64,000 nucleotides of DNA from Mycobacterium intracellulare ATCC 13950. Lineage in GTDB: Bacteria > Actinomycetota > Actinomycetes > Mycobacteriales > Mycobacteriaceae. The translations under genes and the position numbers were made by a program. The stretch covers positions 1,178,001 through 1,242,000 of the forward strand of contig NC_016946.1 of assembly GCF_000277125.1 (NCBI RefSeq), read 5' to 3'. The notes beneath the pieces were generated by a model, which saw only the letters and a list, made by a program, of their open reading frames with translations, was not told the origin of the DNA and searched no databases. This document shows positions 8,762 through 18,108 of this stretch, piece after piece. How positions within the stretch are numbered: the first letter of the stretch is position 1; the number at the start of each line of letters is the position of its first letter.

Positions 8762-9480
8762 GCCAGTCAACGGCCCCCTACCACAGCAGCGTCTTCGCCG
8801 AGTTGCGCCGCGCGGTCACCAATGTTGCTGTGCCCCATCATGAATCGCCGTCCGTCGTGCGGCGGCGCCGCGTCATCGTCGCGATCACGCTGGTGGTCGG
8901 CGCGGCGGTGCTGGGGTACTCGTTGCGGCGCCATCCGGGGGAGGCCAGCTTCTACTGGCTGACGCTGGCGCTCGCGGCGGTGTGGACCGCGGGCGCGTTG
9001 GTCTCCGGCCCGCTGCACCTGGGCGGCATCTGCTGGCGGGGCCGCAACCAGCGGCCGGTCATCACCGGGACGACCGTCGGCCTGCTCGTCGGTGGCGCGT
9101 TCGTGGTCGGTGGGCTGATCGCCCGAGAGATCCCGGCCGTCTCCGAGCTGATCACCCGGGTGCTGCTCTTCGCCCATCAGGGGTCCTTCCTGCTGGTCGT
9201 GCTGATCACCGTGATCAACGGCGTCGCCGAGGAGCTGTTCTTCCGCGGCGCGCTTTACACCGCGCTGGGCCGCTATCACCCGGTGCTGATCTCCACGCTG
9301 CTCTACACCGCCGCCACCATGGCCAGCGGCAACCCCATGCTGGGATTCGCCGCGATCATCCTCGGGACGGTGTGCGCGCTGGAGCGCCGGGCCAGCGGCG
9401 GCGTGCTGGCGCCGGTGCTGACCCACGTCGGCTGGGGGCTGATCATGGTGCTGGTCCTGCCGCCGATGTTCGGGGTCTGA
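8758..9480 (+). CDS. CPBP family intramembrane metalloprotease homologue
   Basis: Polytopic membrane protein of 240 residues with about six to seven hydrophobic segments. It contains the CPBP/CAAX-protease motif 1 EELFFRG (GVAEELFFRGALY, about residue 160), and a downstream His-bearing segment THVGWG corresponds to the last metal-ligand motif. The first 45 residues are hydrophilic and probably cytoplasmic. The start ATG 8758 overlaps the stop of the upstream SDR. Members are glutamate-type intramembrane proteases or accessory membrane proteins; the substrate is unknown. By position it may correspond to Mtb Rv1140, described as an integral membrane protein, but I cannot confirm this. Confidence 0.85.
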   Translation: MSQSTAPYHSSVFAELRRAVTNVAVPHHESPSVVRRRRVIVAITLVVGAAVLGYSLRRHPGEASFYWLTLALAAVWTAGALVSGPLHLGGICWRGRNQRPVITGTTVGLLVGGAFVVGGLIAREIPAVSELITRVLLFAHQGSFLLVVLITVINGVAEELFFRGALYTALGRYHPVLISTLLYTAATMASGNPMLGFAAIILGTVCALERRASGGVLAPVLTHVGWGLIMVLVLPPMFGV

Positions 9481-9481
9481 G

Positions 9482-10840
9482 TCACCCCGGCGTGACGACC
9501 TCGCGCGCCAGGCCCCGCAGCGCCGCGACGCGCAACGGCCACACCGTGCGCCGGTACATCCGGCCGAGGACGCCGCGCGGCACGAAGATCAGCCGTTGCG
9601 TGTACCGGCTGGCGCCGCCGTCGTGCGGCCGCGTCGTGATCTCCAGCCAGGCCCGGCCCACTCGACTCGGCCTGGAGTGCAGCCGCAGGCCGACGCCGGG
9701 ATCGCTTTCCTCGACCGTCCAGCCGCTAAGCGGTAGGCGTCGCTGCCACCGGCGGGCGGTTGCCGCGGCGCGGGCCGCCGACCACACGTCACCGGGTGCG
9801 GCGCCGGCGATCGCGGTCCGCACGTCGGTGTAGACGATCTCGCCGGCCCAGTCGGGGTCGCTGGGCAACGGCTCGGCCGGCTCGGACCGCAGCGAGGACC
9901 AGCTGGTCTCGGGGACGCCGCGGGCGGCCCGCCGCAGCGCCAACTCGACCGCGCGGCGGTATCCGGTGAGCCCACCCGGCGGCGGGGCGATGATGTCGTC
10001 GATGTCGGAATCACGGGTCACCGCATCGCATTCCAGCGACTCGACCAGCGGCCGGGCCAGGCCGGACGGGATCGGGGTCACCAGACCCACCCACAGGCTG
10101 GCGATCGCCGGGGTGAGAAACGGCAGCACGAACAGGTAGCGGTTGCCCAGCCCGGCGACCTCGGCGTAGACGCGCATCATGTCGCCGTACTCCAACACGT
10201 CGGGGCCACCGATGTCCCAGGTCCGCGACTTCGGGACCGGGGTGGTCGCCGCGGCGGCCAGGTAGTGCAGCACGTCGCGCACCGCGATCGGCTGGATCCG
10301 GTTGTGCACCCACTTCGGTGTGGTCATCACCGGCAACCGGTCGGTGAGGTGCCGGATCATCTCGAACGACGCCGACCCCGACCCGATGACCACCCCGGCC
10401 TGCAGCACCACGGTCTCGACGCCGGAGTCGATGAGGGCCTCGCCGACGGCCTTGCGCGACGCGAGATGCGGTGAGAGATCAGCGTTTTCGGGATGCAAGC
10501 CACTGAGGTAGACGATCCGGCGCACCCCGGTGCGCCGGGCGGCCGTCACGACATTGCGGGCGGCGCGGGTCTCCTCGGCGGCGAAGTCCTTCGACGTTCC
10601 CATCGAGTGGACCAGGTAGTACACGACGTCGATCCCGTCGCAGGCGGCGATCAGCGAATCGACGTCACCGAGGTCGCCGCGCGCGACCTCCGCCCTTTGC
10701 CGCCACGGCACCTCGCTCAGCTTGTCCGGGTTGCGCGCCAAGGCCCGAACGTGATGTCCCGCGTCCAGCAGCCGGGGCACCAGGCGCCCGCCGATGTAGC
10801 CGGTCGCTCCGGTCACCAGGCACCGCACCTGTTCGGGCAT
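9482..10840 (-). CDS. SDR family protein with DUF2867 domain
   Basis: Protein of 452 residues. Residues 1 to about 300 are an atypical SDR with VTGATGYIGGRLV, DVVYYLVHSMG and a segment near residue 160 (SASFEMIRHL) closely matching the SDR at 7613. The remaining ~150 residues match the DUF2867 layout, a START-like beta-rich domain (WTVEESDPGVGLRL, TQRLIFVPRGVLGR). Such two-domain proteins are common in actinobacteria and are thought to handle lipidic or polyketide substrates, without defined chemistry. It converges on the CPBP gene with only one base between the stops. The ATG at 10840 is the only credible start. Confidence 0.85.
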   Translation of the reverse strand: MPEQVRCLVTGATGYIGGRLVPRLLDAGHHVRALARNPDKLSEVPWRQRAEVARGDLGDVDSLIAACDGIDVVYYLVHSMGTSKDFAAEETRAARNVVTAARRTGVRRIVYLSGLHPENADLSPHLASRKAVGEALIDSGVETVVLQAGVVIGSGSASFEMIRHLTDRLPVMTTPKWVHNRIQPIAVRDVLHYLAAAATTPVPKSRTWDIGGPDVLEYGDMMRVYAEVAGLGNRYLFVLPFLTPAIASLWVGLVTPIPSGLARPLVESLECDAVTRDSDIDDIIAPPPGGLTGYRRAVELALRRAARGVPETSWSSLRSEPAEPLPSDPDWAGEIVYTDVRTAIAGAAPGDVWSAARAAATARRWQRRLPLSGWTVEESDPGVGLRLHSRPSRVGRAWLEITTRPHDGGASRYTQRLIFVPRGVLGRMYRRTVWPLRVAALRGLAREVVTPG

Positions 10841-10933
10841 CGATTCTCCGCTCGTCAGCCGTCGTTCTCCTGACGAGAGGGATTACCGCATCGGCGCGGG
10901 CTCAAGCGTCGCGCCGGGTGGGCGCGACGGCCG

Positions 10934-11746
10934 TCAGCGGTCGGTGAAGTTGGGCGTGCGGCGCTGTTGGAAGGCCGTGGCGCCCTCGACGAAGTCGGGG
11001 GACTTCAGCAGCACCGACTGCCCGTCGAACTCCCGCTGCAGGGCCGGATCCAGTTCGGTGAGCGTGGCCGCGTTGATCGCCAGCTTGGTCTTGGCGAAGG
11101 CGACAGCCGGGCCGCCCAACAACCGTGCGATCACCTTGTCCACCTCGGCCTCGAAGTCGTCGGCCGGATAGACCGCGGTGACCAGCCCCCAGGACAACGC
11201 GTCGGCGGCGGTCAACCGTTCGGGCAGCAAGGCCATCTGCATGGCCCGGATCCGCCCGATCGCGGCCGCGATCAACGCCGACGCGCCGCCGTCGGGCATC
11301 AATCCGATCTTGGTGAAGGCGAGCATGAAAAACGCGCTCTCCGAAGCCAATACGACGTCACAGGCCAGGGCGATGGAAACGCCCACCCCGGCGGCGGGGC
11401 CCTGGACGACCGCGACCACCGGGTGGGGCAGCGCGGCGATCGCGCGCACCAGCCGGTTGATCTCGAGGATGATCTCGTCCGGCGGGACGCCGCCCCCGTC
11501 GGACACGTCGTCGGCGCTGATGCCCGCACCGGAGCTGAAGCCGCGTCCGGCGCCGCCGAGCCGCACCACCTTGACCTCGGGGTCGGTCGCCGCGTACTCC
11601 ATCGCGTCGGCGATCCCGGTGATCACCGGAATGGTCAGGGAATTCAGGCTGTCGGGCCGGTTGATGGTCACCGAGAACACGCCGCCGGACAGCGTGACGT
11701 CGAGGCCGGCGACGGGGGCGAGGGTGGCGATCGCGGATGAAGGCAT
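10934..11746 (-). CDS. Enoyl-CoA hydratase family protein (EchA10/11-like)
   Basis: Crotonase superfamily protein of 270 residues from the ATG at 11746. The frame runs upstream to 11824, but those 26 codons overlap the promoter region of the racemase gene and lack family features. The first oxyanion-hole element reads [11 protein letters not shown] and the second is [15 protein letters not shown]. The expected catalytic Glu position after GVG is not the canonical Glu, so isomerase-type or other chemistry is possible. Position next to mcr matches Mtb echA11/echA10 (Rv1141c/Rv1142c), where two copies are remembered; only one is present here. Role: beta-oxidation of methyl-branched or sterol side-chain acyl-CoAs is likely by context. 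Confidence 0.88.
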   Translation of the reverse strand: MPSSAIATLAPVAGLDVTLSGGVFSVTINRPDSLNSLTIPVITGIADAMEYAATDPEVKVVRLGGAGRGFSSGAGISADDVSDGGGVPPDEIILEINRLVRAIAALPHPVVAVVQGPAAGVGVSIALACDVVLASESAFFMLAFTKIGLMPDGGASALIAAAIGRIRAMQMALLPERLTAADALSWGLVTAVYPADDFEAEVDKVIARLLGGPAVAFAKTKLAINAATLTELDPALQREFDGQSVLLKSPDFVEGATAFQQRRTPNFTDR

Positions 11747-11866
11747 GGGCTCACCATAAGTGACCGGGCTGCGCGGGCCACGGGCACGGCTGCGAAGATG
11801 TCGAACGACCGGTTGTTTGAGCACGAACGGTCGGAGTCGTCAGAGCGGACGAAAGGTCGGTGGATC

Positions 11867-12949
11867 ATGGCTGGACCGTTGAAGGGTTTGCGTGTCGTCG
11901 AGTTGGCCGGCATCGGGCCGGGCCCACACGCCGCGATGATCCTGGGGGATCTGGGTGCCGACGTGGTGCGCATCGATCGTCCTTCCTCGGGCCCCGGGGG
12001 TGTCGCCAAGGACGCCATGATGCGCAACCGCCGCGTGGTGACCGCCGATCTGAAGACCGACGAAGGCCGCGGTCTCGTCCTCAAACTGATCGCCAACGCC
12101 GATGTGCTGATCGAGGGCTACCGCCCAGGCGTCACCGAGCGGCTCGGCCTCGGCCCCGAGGACTGCGCGAAGGTCAACGACCGCCTCGTCTACGCGCGGA
12201 TGACCGGCTGGGGTCAGACCGGCCCGCGCAGCCAGCAGGCCGGCCACGACATCAACTACATCTCGCTCAACGGCATCCTGCACTCCATCGGCCGGGTGAA
12301 CGAACGGCCCGTCCCGCCGCTGAACCTCGTCGGGGACTTCGGTGGCGGCTCGATGTTCCTGCTGCTGGGCATCCTGTCGGCGCTGTGGGAGCGGCAGACG
12401 TCCGGCAAGGGGCAGGTCGTCGACGCGGCGATGGTGGACGGCTCGAGCGTGCTGGTCCAGATGATGTGGCAGATGCGCTCGTCGGGCATGTGGACCGACG
12501 CGCGCGGCACCAACCTGCTCGACGGCGGCGCCCCGTATTACGACACCTACGAATGCGCCGACGGGCGCTACGTCGCGGTCGGCGCCATCGAGCCGCAGTT
12601 CTACGCCGCTATGCTCGCCGGGCTGGGGCTTGACGGCGCGGACCTGCCCGGGCAGAACGACGTCGGCCGCTGGCCGGAACTGCGGGCGGTGCTGACCGAG
12701 AAATTCGCCAGCCAGGACCGCGACCACTGGGCCAAGGTGTTCGCCGACTCCGACGCGTGCGTGACGCCGGTGCTGGCCTTCGGCGAGGTGCAGACCGAGC
12801 CGCACATCACCGAGCGGGACACCTTCTACGAGGTCGACGGCGGCCTGCAGCCGCGGCCGGCGCCAAGGTTCTCCCGCACGGCGCCCGAGACACCGCGCCC
12901 CGCGACGCCGGTGGCCGACGCCGAAGCCGTACTCAACGACTGGGTATAG
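11867..12949 (+). CDS. mcr: Alpha-methylacyl-CoA racemase
   Basis: Family III CoA-transferase fold enzyme of 360 residues, the same length as the well-studied Mtb MCR (Rv1143). It interconverts 2R- and 2S-methylacyl-CoA so that methyl-branched fatty acids and sterol side chains can enter beta-oxidation. The catalytic residues of MCR align as His127, Asp157 and Glu242 (motifs [21 protein letters not shown]), shifted by one from Mtb numbering owing to a one-residue insertion near 44. The start ATG 11867 gives the family N-terminus [15 protein letters not shown]; the frame open to 11798 is rejected. The neighbouring crotonase and hydroxyacyl-CoA dehydrogenase fit the same pathway. Confidence 0.97.
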   Translation: MAGPLKGLRVVELAGIGPGPHAAMILGDLGADVVRIDRPSSGPGGVAKDAMMRNRRVVTADLKTDEGRGLVLKLIANADVLIEGYRPGVTERLGLGPEDCAKVNDRLVYARMTGWGQTGPRSQQAGHDINYISLNGILHSIGRVNERPVPPLNLVGDFGGGSMFLLLGILSALWERQTSGKGQVVDAAMVDGSSVLVQMMWQMRSSGMWTDARGTNLLDGGAPYYDTYECADGRYVAVGAIEPQFYAAMLAGLGLDGADLPGQNDVGRWPELRAVLTEKFASQDRDHWAKVFADSDACVTPVLAFGEVQTEPHITERDTFYEVDGGLQPRPAPRFSRTAPETPRPATPVADAEAVLNDWV

Positions 12950-12998
12950 TCCCAACCAACCAGTTGGCTGGAATCCAGGAAATCAGGGAAGGACTCGC

Positions 12999-13763
12999 AT
13001 GGAGATCAAAGACGCCGTCGCCGTCGTCACCGGGGGCGCCTCAGGGCTGGGCCTGGCCACCACCAAGCGGCTGCTCGACCGCGGCGCCCAGGTGGTGGTG
13101 ATCGACCTGCGTGGCGAGGACGCCGTCCGCGAGCTGGGCGAGCGCGCCCGCTTCGTCGAGGCCGACGTCACCGACGAGGCCGCCGTCGGTAAGGCCTTGG
13201 ACGCCGCGGAGTCGATGGGCACGCTGCGCATCAACGTCAACTGCGCCGGCATCGGCAACGCCATCAAGACGCTGTCCAAGGACGGCCCGTTCCCGCTGGA
13301 CGGGTTCAAGAAGGTCATCGGCGTCAACCTGATCGGCACCTTCAACGTGCTGCGACTGGCCGCCGAGCGCATCGCCAAGACCGAACCCATTGGGCCCGAA
13401 ACGAGCCCAGAGCGCGGCGTCATCATCAACACCGCCTCCGTCGCGGCGTTCGAGGGCCAGATCGGCCAGGCCGCCTACTCGGCATCCAAGGGCGGCGTGG
13501 TCGGCATGACGCTGCCGATCGCCCGCGACCTCTCGCGCGAGCTCATCCGCGTGGTGACCATCGCGCCCGGGCTGTTCAAGACCCCGCTTTTGGGTTCGCT
13601 GCCCGAGGAGGCGCAGGCCTCGCTGGGCAAGCAGGTGCCGCACCCGGCCCGGCTGGGCGACCCCGACGAGTACGGCGCGCTGGCTGTGCACATCGTCGAG
13701 AACCCGATGCTCAACGGCGAGGTCATCCGCCTGGACGGCGCCATTCGCATGGCGCCGCGCTAG
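12999..13763 (+). CDS. 3-hydroxyacyl-CoA dehydrogenase (SDR, HSD17B10-like)
   Basis: Classical SDR of 254 residues, counterpart of Mtb Rv1144. It has the cofactor motif [10 protein letters not shown], an Asp after beta-2 (VVVIDLRG) that predicts NAD specificity, the structural NCAG and the catalytic YSASK with its preceding Ser region NTASVAA. Similarity in layout to type II hydroxyacyl-CoA dehydrogenases suggests oxidation of 3-hydroxyacyl-CoA. It lies 49 bases after mcr on the same strand and ends in a strong hairpin, so mcr and this gene probably form one transcript devoted to methyl-branched acyl-CoA degradation. Confidence 0.93.
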   Translation: MEIKDAVAVVTGGASGLGLATTKRLLDRGAQVVVIDLRGEDAVRELGERARFVEADVTDEAAVGKALDAAESMGTLRINVNCAGIGNAIKTLSKDGPFPLDGFKKVIGVNLIGTFNVLRLAAERIAKTEPIGPETSPERGVIINTASVAAFEGQIGQAAYSASKGGVVGMTLPIARDLSRELIRVVTIAPGLFKTPLLGSLPEEAQASLGKQVPHPARLGDPDEYGALAVHIVENPMLNGEVIRLDGAIRMAPR

Positions 13764-13785
13764 GCGCGTGCCGCCGTCGGACAAA

Positions 13786-13819
13786 ACGAAAGCCCCCCGC
13801 GTCGGCGGGGGGCTTTCGT
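13786..13819. terminator. Perfect 15-bp stem-loop terminator
   Basis: Arms 13786-13800 and 13805-13819 are perfect complements (15 bp, six consecutive C:G pairs) around a GTCG loop. It sits 23 bases after the dehydrogenase stop and 18 bases after the stop of the minus-strand small ORFs, so it can serve as a bidirectional terminator for both. Confidence 0.85.
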
Positions 13820-13837
13820 GATGACCACGATCGATGG

Positions 13838-13900
13838 TTACTTGCGGAACCACCGACTGACGGAGGGTTCGGCCATTAACAGCCGTGCGAGCATGCTCAT
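13838..13900 (-). CDS. Candidate 20-residue basic peptide
   Basis: Short ORF reading MSMLARLLMAEPSVSRWFRK. It starts 8 bases after the stop of the 40-residue ORF upstream and has a GAGG Shine-Dalgarno element about 6 bases before the ATG, located within that upstream stop region. The peptide is amphipathic with a basic C-terminus (RWFRK). It ends just before a strong terminator. No family is recognised. The coupling, ribosome-binding site and terminator argue for real expression, but at this length chance cannot be excluded. Confidence 0.4.
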   Translation of the reverse strand: MSMLARLLMAEPSVSRWFRK

Positions 13901-13908
13901 GGTCTGCC

Positions 13909-14031
13909 TCAGCTCGCCGCTTGCAGTTCGTCGAACTGCTCCGAGGTCTCGCCTTCCACCAGCACGTCGCCGTGGTAGAGGGCCTCGAAGTCGACCTTGA
14001 TGACGTCGGCACTTGTGTCGTCGATCCACAT
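13909..14031 (-). CDS. Candidate 40-residue acidic small protein
   Basis: Short ORF beginning MWIDDTSADVIKVDFEALYH and ending in a segment rich in Glu and Gln before AAS. It contains 11 acidic residues and one Lys, with mycobacterial codon choice (almost all third positions G or C). A TACGCT -10 box ends 7 bases before the ATG, the spacing expected for a leaderless mRNA, which are frequent in mycobacteria. A 20-residue basic peptide follows 8 bases downstream, then a terminator. No known domain is recognised; it is not a mycofactocin precursor, since the terminal Val-Tyr is missing. Confidence 0.55.
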   Translation of the reverse strand: MWIDDTSADVIKVDFEALYHGDVLVEGETSEQFDELQAAS

Positions 14032-14038
14032 GACACTG

Positions 14039-14044
14039 AGCGTA
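14039..14044 (-). promoter_or_regulatory. Candidate -10 box for leaderless small-ORF transcript
   Basis: On the minus strand the hexamer TACGCT (TANNNT consensus) ends 7 bases before the ATG at 14031, so transcription would start at or next to the start codon. No strong -35 is present, which is usual for mycobacterial SigA promoters. The remaining 14045-14343 holds no gene that I can support; it includes an AT-rich patch near 14150-14210. Confidence 0.45.
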
Positions 14045-14343
14045 TGGGCCACCCTTAAGGAAACTTTGAGTCACGATTCGGAAAATGGTGGCAATTTACC
14101 CGCGGGTAGGGTGGCCGCCTTTTCCGCTGGGATTTGCGCCCTGAGCTGCTTATTTGCGACACATTTTTCTGGCCGGACTCTTACCGTTCTACCGGTTTAA
14201 AAAATGCGGCGTTGAACGATCCACCCGCCCGCCTGCGTGCTTAAGGACAACACTGTTCGACGCGTGGACATTAGCGTTTGTTACGTTGTCGCGGACTAGC
14301 CAGCCGCCAGCGCAACGGGGCACCGGCAGCGGAAGGGCTCACA

Positions 14344-16659
14344 ATGCTGCAGAAAATCGCCCGAGTCGCTATCGCGGCGCCGCGCCGGATCATCGCGATC
14401 GGGGTGCTGGTTTTCATCGCCGCGGCCGTCTTCGGCGTTCCCGTCGCCAAGAGCTTGTCTCCCGGCGGCTTCCAGGATCCGGACTCGGAGTCCGCCCGCG
14501 CCATCGCCGTGTTGACCGACAAGTTCGGGCAGAGCGGTCAGCAGATGCTGATCCTGGTGACGGCCCCCGGCGGCACCAACAGCGAACAGGCCCGCGCGGT
14601 GGGCACCGACCTCGTCCACCAACTCCAAGGGTCCCCGCTGGTCTACAACGTGTCCTCGCCGTGGACCGGCGCGGCCCCAGCCGATCTCGTGAGCCGCGAC
14701 GGCAAGTCGGGCCTCATCGTGGTCAACCTCAAAGGCGGCGAAAACTTCGTCCAGAACAACGCGCAGACCCTGTCGGACCAGTTCGTCTACGACCGCGACG
14801 GGGTGACCGTCCGCGCCGGCGGCGCGGCCATGCAGTACGCCCAGATCAACAAGCAGAACCAGGACGACCTGCTGGTGATGGAGATGATCGCGCTGCCGCT
14901 GAGCTTCGTGGTGCTGATCTGGGTGTTCGGTGGGCTGCTGGCCGCCGCGTTGCCGATGGCGCTGGGCGCGCTTGCCGTCGTCGGCTCGATGTCGGTGTTG
15001 CGCCTGATCACCTTCACCACCGAGGTGTCGATCTTCGCCCTCAACCTCAGCACCGCCCTGGGCCTGGCGCTGGCAATCGACTACACGCTGCTCATCGTCA
15101 GCCGCTACCGCGACGAACTGGCCGAGGGCCACGACCGCGACCAGGCGCTGATCCGGACGATGGCCACCTCCGGCCGCACGGTGCTGTTCTCCGCGGTCAC
15201 CGTGGCGCTGTCGATGTCGGCGACGGTGGCCTTCCCGATGTACTTCCTCAAGTCGTTCGCCTACGCCGGGGTGGCCACGGTCGCCTTCGTCGCCACCGCC
15301 TCGATCGTGATCACCCCCGCCGCGATCGTGCTGTTGGGCGACCGGCTGGACGCGTTCAATGTGCGTCGGTTCTTGCGGCGGATGCTGCGGCGACCCGAGC
15401 CGGCGCCAAAGCCCGTCGAGCAACTGTTCTGGTATCGGTCGAGCAAGTTCGTGATGCGCCGCTGGGCGCCGGTCGGCCTGGCCGTCGTCGGCCTGCTCCT
15501 GCTGCTCGGGCTGCCGTTCTTCTCGGTGAAGTGGGGGTTCCCGGACGACCGGGTGCTGCCGCGCTCGGCGTCGGCGCACCAGGTCGGTGACCGGTTGCGC
15601 AACGACTTCGCCGACGATTCCGCGACGTCGGTGCCCGTCGTCGTCCCCGATGCCTCCGGCCTGAATCCCGGGGATTTCGACAGCTACGCCGCCGCGCTCT
15701 CGCGCGTGCCCGACGTGGCGGCCGTGTCCGCGCCCGGGGGCACCTTCACGGGCGGAAATCGGGTGGGGCCACCGGCCGGGGCGACCGGGCTGGCCCAGGG
15801 CAGCGCCTTTTTGACCGTCAGCAGCACGGCGCCGCTGTTCTCCGCGGCGAACGACGCCCAGCTCGCACGGTTGCACGACGTCCCCGGACCGGCCGGGCGG
15901 GCCGTCGAGATGGGCGGGGTGGCGCAGGTCAACCGCGACAGCGTCGACGCCGTGACCGAACGGCTTCCGCTCGTCCTCGGGCTGATGGCCGCGATCACCT
16001 TCGTGCTGCTGTTCCTGCTCACCGGCAGCGTGCTGCTGCCGATCAAGGCGCTCGCGTGCAACTTCCTGTCGTTGACCGCGGCGTTCGGCGCGCTGGTGTG
16101 GATCTTCCAGGACGGCCATCTCGGTGCGCTGGGCACCACGCCGAGCGGGACGCTGGTGGCCAACATGCCGGTGCTGCTGTTCTGCATCGCCTTCGGACTG
16201 TCGATGGATTACGAGGTCTTCCTGCTCTCCCGGATTCGCGAATACTGGCTGGCGTCCGGCGCCGCCCGGCCCGCCCGGCCCACCCCGAAGCAGGCCCACG
16301 CCGCCAACGACGAGAGCGTGGCCCTCGGCGTCGCCCGCACCGGTCGGGTCATCACCGCGGCCGCGTTGGTGATGTCGATGTCGTTCGCCGCGCTGATCGC
16401 CGCGCACGTCTCGTTCATGCGGATGTTCGGTCTGGGCCTGGTGCTGGCCGTCTTCGCCGACGCCACCCTGGTGCGGATGGTGGTCGTCCCGGCCTTCATG
16501 CACGTGATGGGCCGCTGGAACTGGTGGGCGCCCCGGCCCCTGGCGTGGCTGCACGATCGGTTCGGGATCAGCGAAGGCGTCGACCCCGCGCCCCGCCCGC
16601 CCACCCCCGAGCCCGTCGCCGGGGCGGCGCTCGTGGAGCCGGTGCCCAATATCGGTTAA
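14344..16659 (+). CDS. mmpL13: MMPL/RND family transporter (MmpL13-like), intact
   Basis: Inner-membrane RND transporter of 771 residues from the ATG at 14344, preceded by GGAAGGG at 14331-14337. The layout is TM1 near residues 15-35, a short first periplasmic loop, TM2-6, a second loop and TM7-12. Both proton-relay Asp-Tyr pairs are present (ALAIDYTLL in TM4 and GLSMDYEVF in TM10). In Mtb the equivalent is split into Rv1145 and Rv1146 (mmpL13a and mmpL13b); here one uninterrupted frame spans both. It resembles the shorter MmpL3/11/13-type group without a long cytoplasmic tail, and no MmpS partner is adjacent. The cargo is probably a lipid but is unknown. Confidence 0.93.
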   Translation: MLQKIARVAIAAPRRIIAIGVLVFIAAAVFGVPVAKSLSPGGFQDPDSESARAIAVLTDKFGQSGQQMLILVTAPGGTNSEQARAVGTDLVHQLQGSPLVYNVSSPWTGAAPADLVSRDGKSGLIVVNLKGGENFVQNNAQTLSDQFVYDRDGVTVRAGGAAMQYAQINKQNQDDLLVMEMIALPLSFVVLIWVFGGLLAAALPMALGALAVVGSMSVLRLITFTTEVSIFALNLSTALGLALAIDYTLLIVSRYRDELAEGHDRDQALIRTMATSGRTVLFSAVTVALSMSATVAFPMYFLKSFAYAGVATVAFVATASIVITPAAIVLLGDRLDAFNVRRFLRRMLRRPEPAPKPVEQLFWYRSSKFVMRRWAPVGLAVVGLLLLLGLPFFSVKWGFPDDRVLPRSASAHQVGDRLRNDFADDSATSVPVVVPDASGLNPGDFDSYAAALSRVPDVAAVSAPGGTFTGGNRVGPPAGATGLAQGSAFLTVSSTAPLFSAANDAQLARLHDVPGPAGRAVEMGGVAQVNRDSVDAVTERLPLVLGLMAAITFVLLFLLTGSVLLPIKALACNFLSLTAAFGALVWIFQDGHLGALGTTPSGTLVANMPVLLFCIAFGLSMDYEVFLLSRIREYWLASGAARPARPTPKQAHAANDESVALGVARTGRVITAAALVMSMSFAALIAAHVSFMRMFGLGLVLAVFADATLVRMVVVPAFMHVMGRWNWWAPRPLAWLHDRFGISEGVDPAPRPPTPEPVAGAALVEPVPNIG

Positions 16660-16725
16660 CGTCCGGCCTGTCCCGGCGCCGAACCCTATTCTGGGCGTCA
16701 TCCGAGACGGAAGGTTCACACACGT

Positions 16726-17361
16726 ATGACAACGGCGGTCGTCGACAATCCCTTCTTCGCGCGCGTCTGGCCTTTCGTCGCCAACCATGAAGCCGAGGCG
16801 ATCCGGGTCCTGCGGCGGGAGAACCTGGCCGGGTTGTCCGGCCGGGTGTTGGAGGTCGGCGCGGGGATCGGGACGAACTTTCCGCACTACCCGGCGTCGG
16901 TCGACGAGGTCATCGCGGTGGAGCCCGAACCGCGGCTGGCGGCGCGGGCCCGCGCCGCCGCCGACGCGGCCCCCGCCCGGGTGATCGTTTCCGGCGAGAC
17001 GGCCGAAAGCCTCAGCGCCGGTGAGCCGTTCGACGCGGTGGTGTGCTCGCTGGTGTTGTGCTCGGTCCGTGACCCGGGCGCCGTGCTGCGGCGCCTGTAC
17101 TCGTTGCTGCGACCGGGTGGGGAACTGCGCTACCTCGAGCACATCGCCAGTGCCGGCGCGCGGGGCCGCTTTCAGCGTTTCGTCGATGCGACGTTGTGGC
17201 CCCGGCTGTTTGGCAACTGCCACACCCATCGCGACACCGAACGCTCGATCCTCGACGCGGGATTCGAAGTCGACACCTCGCGGCGGGAGTGGACGCTGCC
17301 GGCCTGGGCGCCGATGCCGGTGTCCGAACTCCTGCTGGGCCGCGCGCGCCGGCCCGCCTAG
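16726..17361 (+). CDS. SAM-dependent class I methyltransferase
   Basis: Methyltransferase of 211 residues, counterpart of Mtb Rv1147. Motif [12 protein letters not shown] near residue 41, an acidic end of beta-2 (AVEPEP), and the motif IV/post-II region [12 protein letters not shown] place it in the Methyltransf_11 group. The overall layout resembles phosphatidylethanolamine N-methyltransferase or UbiE-like enzymes acting on lipids. The final codon overlaps the sirtuin stop on the other strand through a shared CTAG at 17358-17361. It follows the MmpL by 66 bases and may be co-transcribed, but the substrate is unknown. Confidence 0.88.
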   Translation: MTTAVVDNPFFARVWPFVANHEAEAIRVLRRENLAGLSGRVLEVGAGIGTNFPHYPASVDEVIAVEPEPRLAARARAAADAAPARVIVSGETAESLSAGEPFDAVVCSLVLCSVRDPGAVLRRLYSLLRPGGELRYLEHIASAGARGRFQRFVDATLWPRLFGNCHTHRDTERSILDAGFEVDTSRREWTLPAWAPMPVSELLLGRARRPA

Positions 17362-18071
17362 TTCAGCAGGGCGGGCAGCCGCTGCAGCAGTCCCGGCAAC
17401 GCCTGGCTCGCCGACTCGCGGATGCTGAGGGTGGCGTTGGCCGACAGCGGCGTGACTTCGGGATTGACCTCGATGACGGCGGCGCCGCGCGCCAGCGCCA
17501 GCTCCGCGAGCCCGGCCGCCGGATAGACGATCGCCGACGTCCCGACCACCACCATCACGTCGGCGGTCTCGGTCGCCTCGACGGCGCGCCGCCACGGCTC
17601 GTCGGGCAACTGTTCACCGAACCACACGATGTCGGGCCGGATCAGGCCGCCGCAATGACACACCGGGGGCTCCACCTCGAGCGCCGGTTCGGGCATGTGC
17701 GGGAGCGCGCCGCTGTATGGCTCAGCGCAACGCGCACAACGGAATTCGAACAGGCTCCCGTGCAGGTGGTGGACGGAGCCGCTGCCGGCGCGCTCGTGCA
17801 GGTCGTCGACGTTCTGGGTGATGACGGTGACTCGGGCGTCGTCCTGCCAGGCGGCGATGGCGCGATGACCCGCATTGGGTTGCACGTCGGCGACCAGGTA
17901 ATGCCGCCACAGGTACCAGCCCCAGACGCGCTGGGGGTTGTCGCGCCACCCTTGCGTGCTGGACAGCTCGTAGGGATCGAAGCGGGCCCACAACCCGTTC
18001 TTGTCGTCGCGGAACGTCGGCACACCGCTTTCCGCGGAGATCCCCGCGCCGCTGAGCACCGCTACGCGCAT
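17358..18071 (-). CDS. cobB: Sirtuin NAD-dependent deacylase (CobB-type)
   Basis: Sir2 family enzyme of 237 residues, the same length as Mtb Rv1151c. It removes acyl groups from lysines, using NAD+ and releasing nicotinamide. Landmarks are [23 protein letters not shown], the catalytic His in HLHGS, and four zinc Cys in CARC and CHC-type pairs (FRCARC, VCHCGG). Tyr53 and Arg56 (YLWR) form the YxxR signature of class III sirtuins, predicting activity on succinyl or malonyl lysine as well as acetyl. The start ATG 18071 begins directly with [10 protein letters not shown]; the longer frame to 18275 overlaps the regulator gene and is rejected. It is divergent from the GntR gene with 37 bases between starts. 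Confidence 0.95.
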   Translation of the reverse strand: MRVAVLSGAGISAESGVPTFRDDKNGLWARFDPYELSSTQGWRDNPQRVWGWYLWRHYLVADVQPNAGHRAIAAWQDDARVTVITQNVDDLHERAGSGSVHHLHGSLFEFRCARCAEPYSGALPHMPEPALEVEPPVCHCGGLIRPDIVWFGEQLPDEPWRRAVEATETADVMVVVGTSAIVYPAAGLAELALARGAAVIEVNPEVTPLSANATLSIRESASQALPGLLQRLPALLN

Positions 18072-18108
18072 CCCACCAAGATAGCCGGAGGTGGGGGATA
18101 CTGAACGG

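Noticed and set aside
13909..14031. Mycofactocin-type precursor peptide
   Set aside because: The 40-residue ORF lacks the conserved C-terminal Val-Tyr and there is no radical SAM mftC or partner gene nearby.
14296..17595. Long minus-strand frame of 1099 codons opposite mmpL13
   Set aside because: It is a GC-bias shadow: it is rich in Arg/His/Gly/Gln without domains and antisense to a well-supported transporter and methyltransferase.
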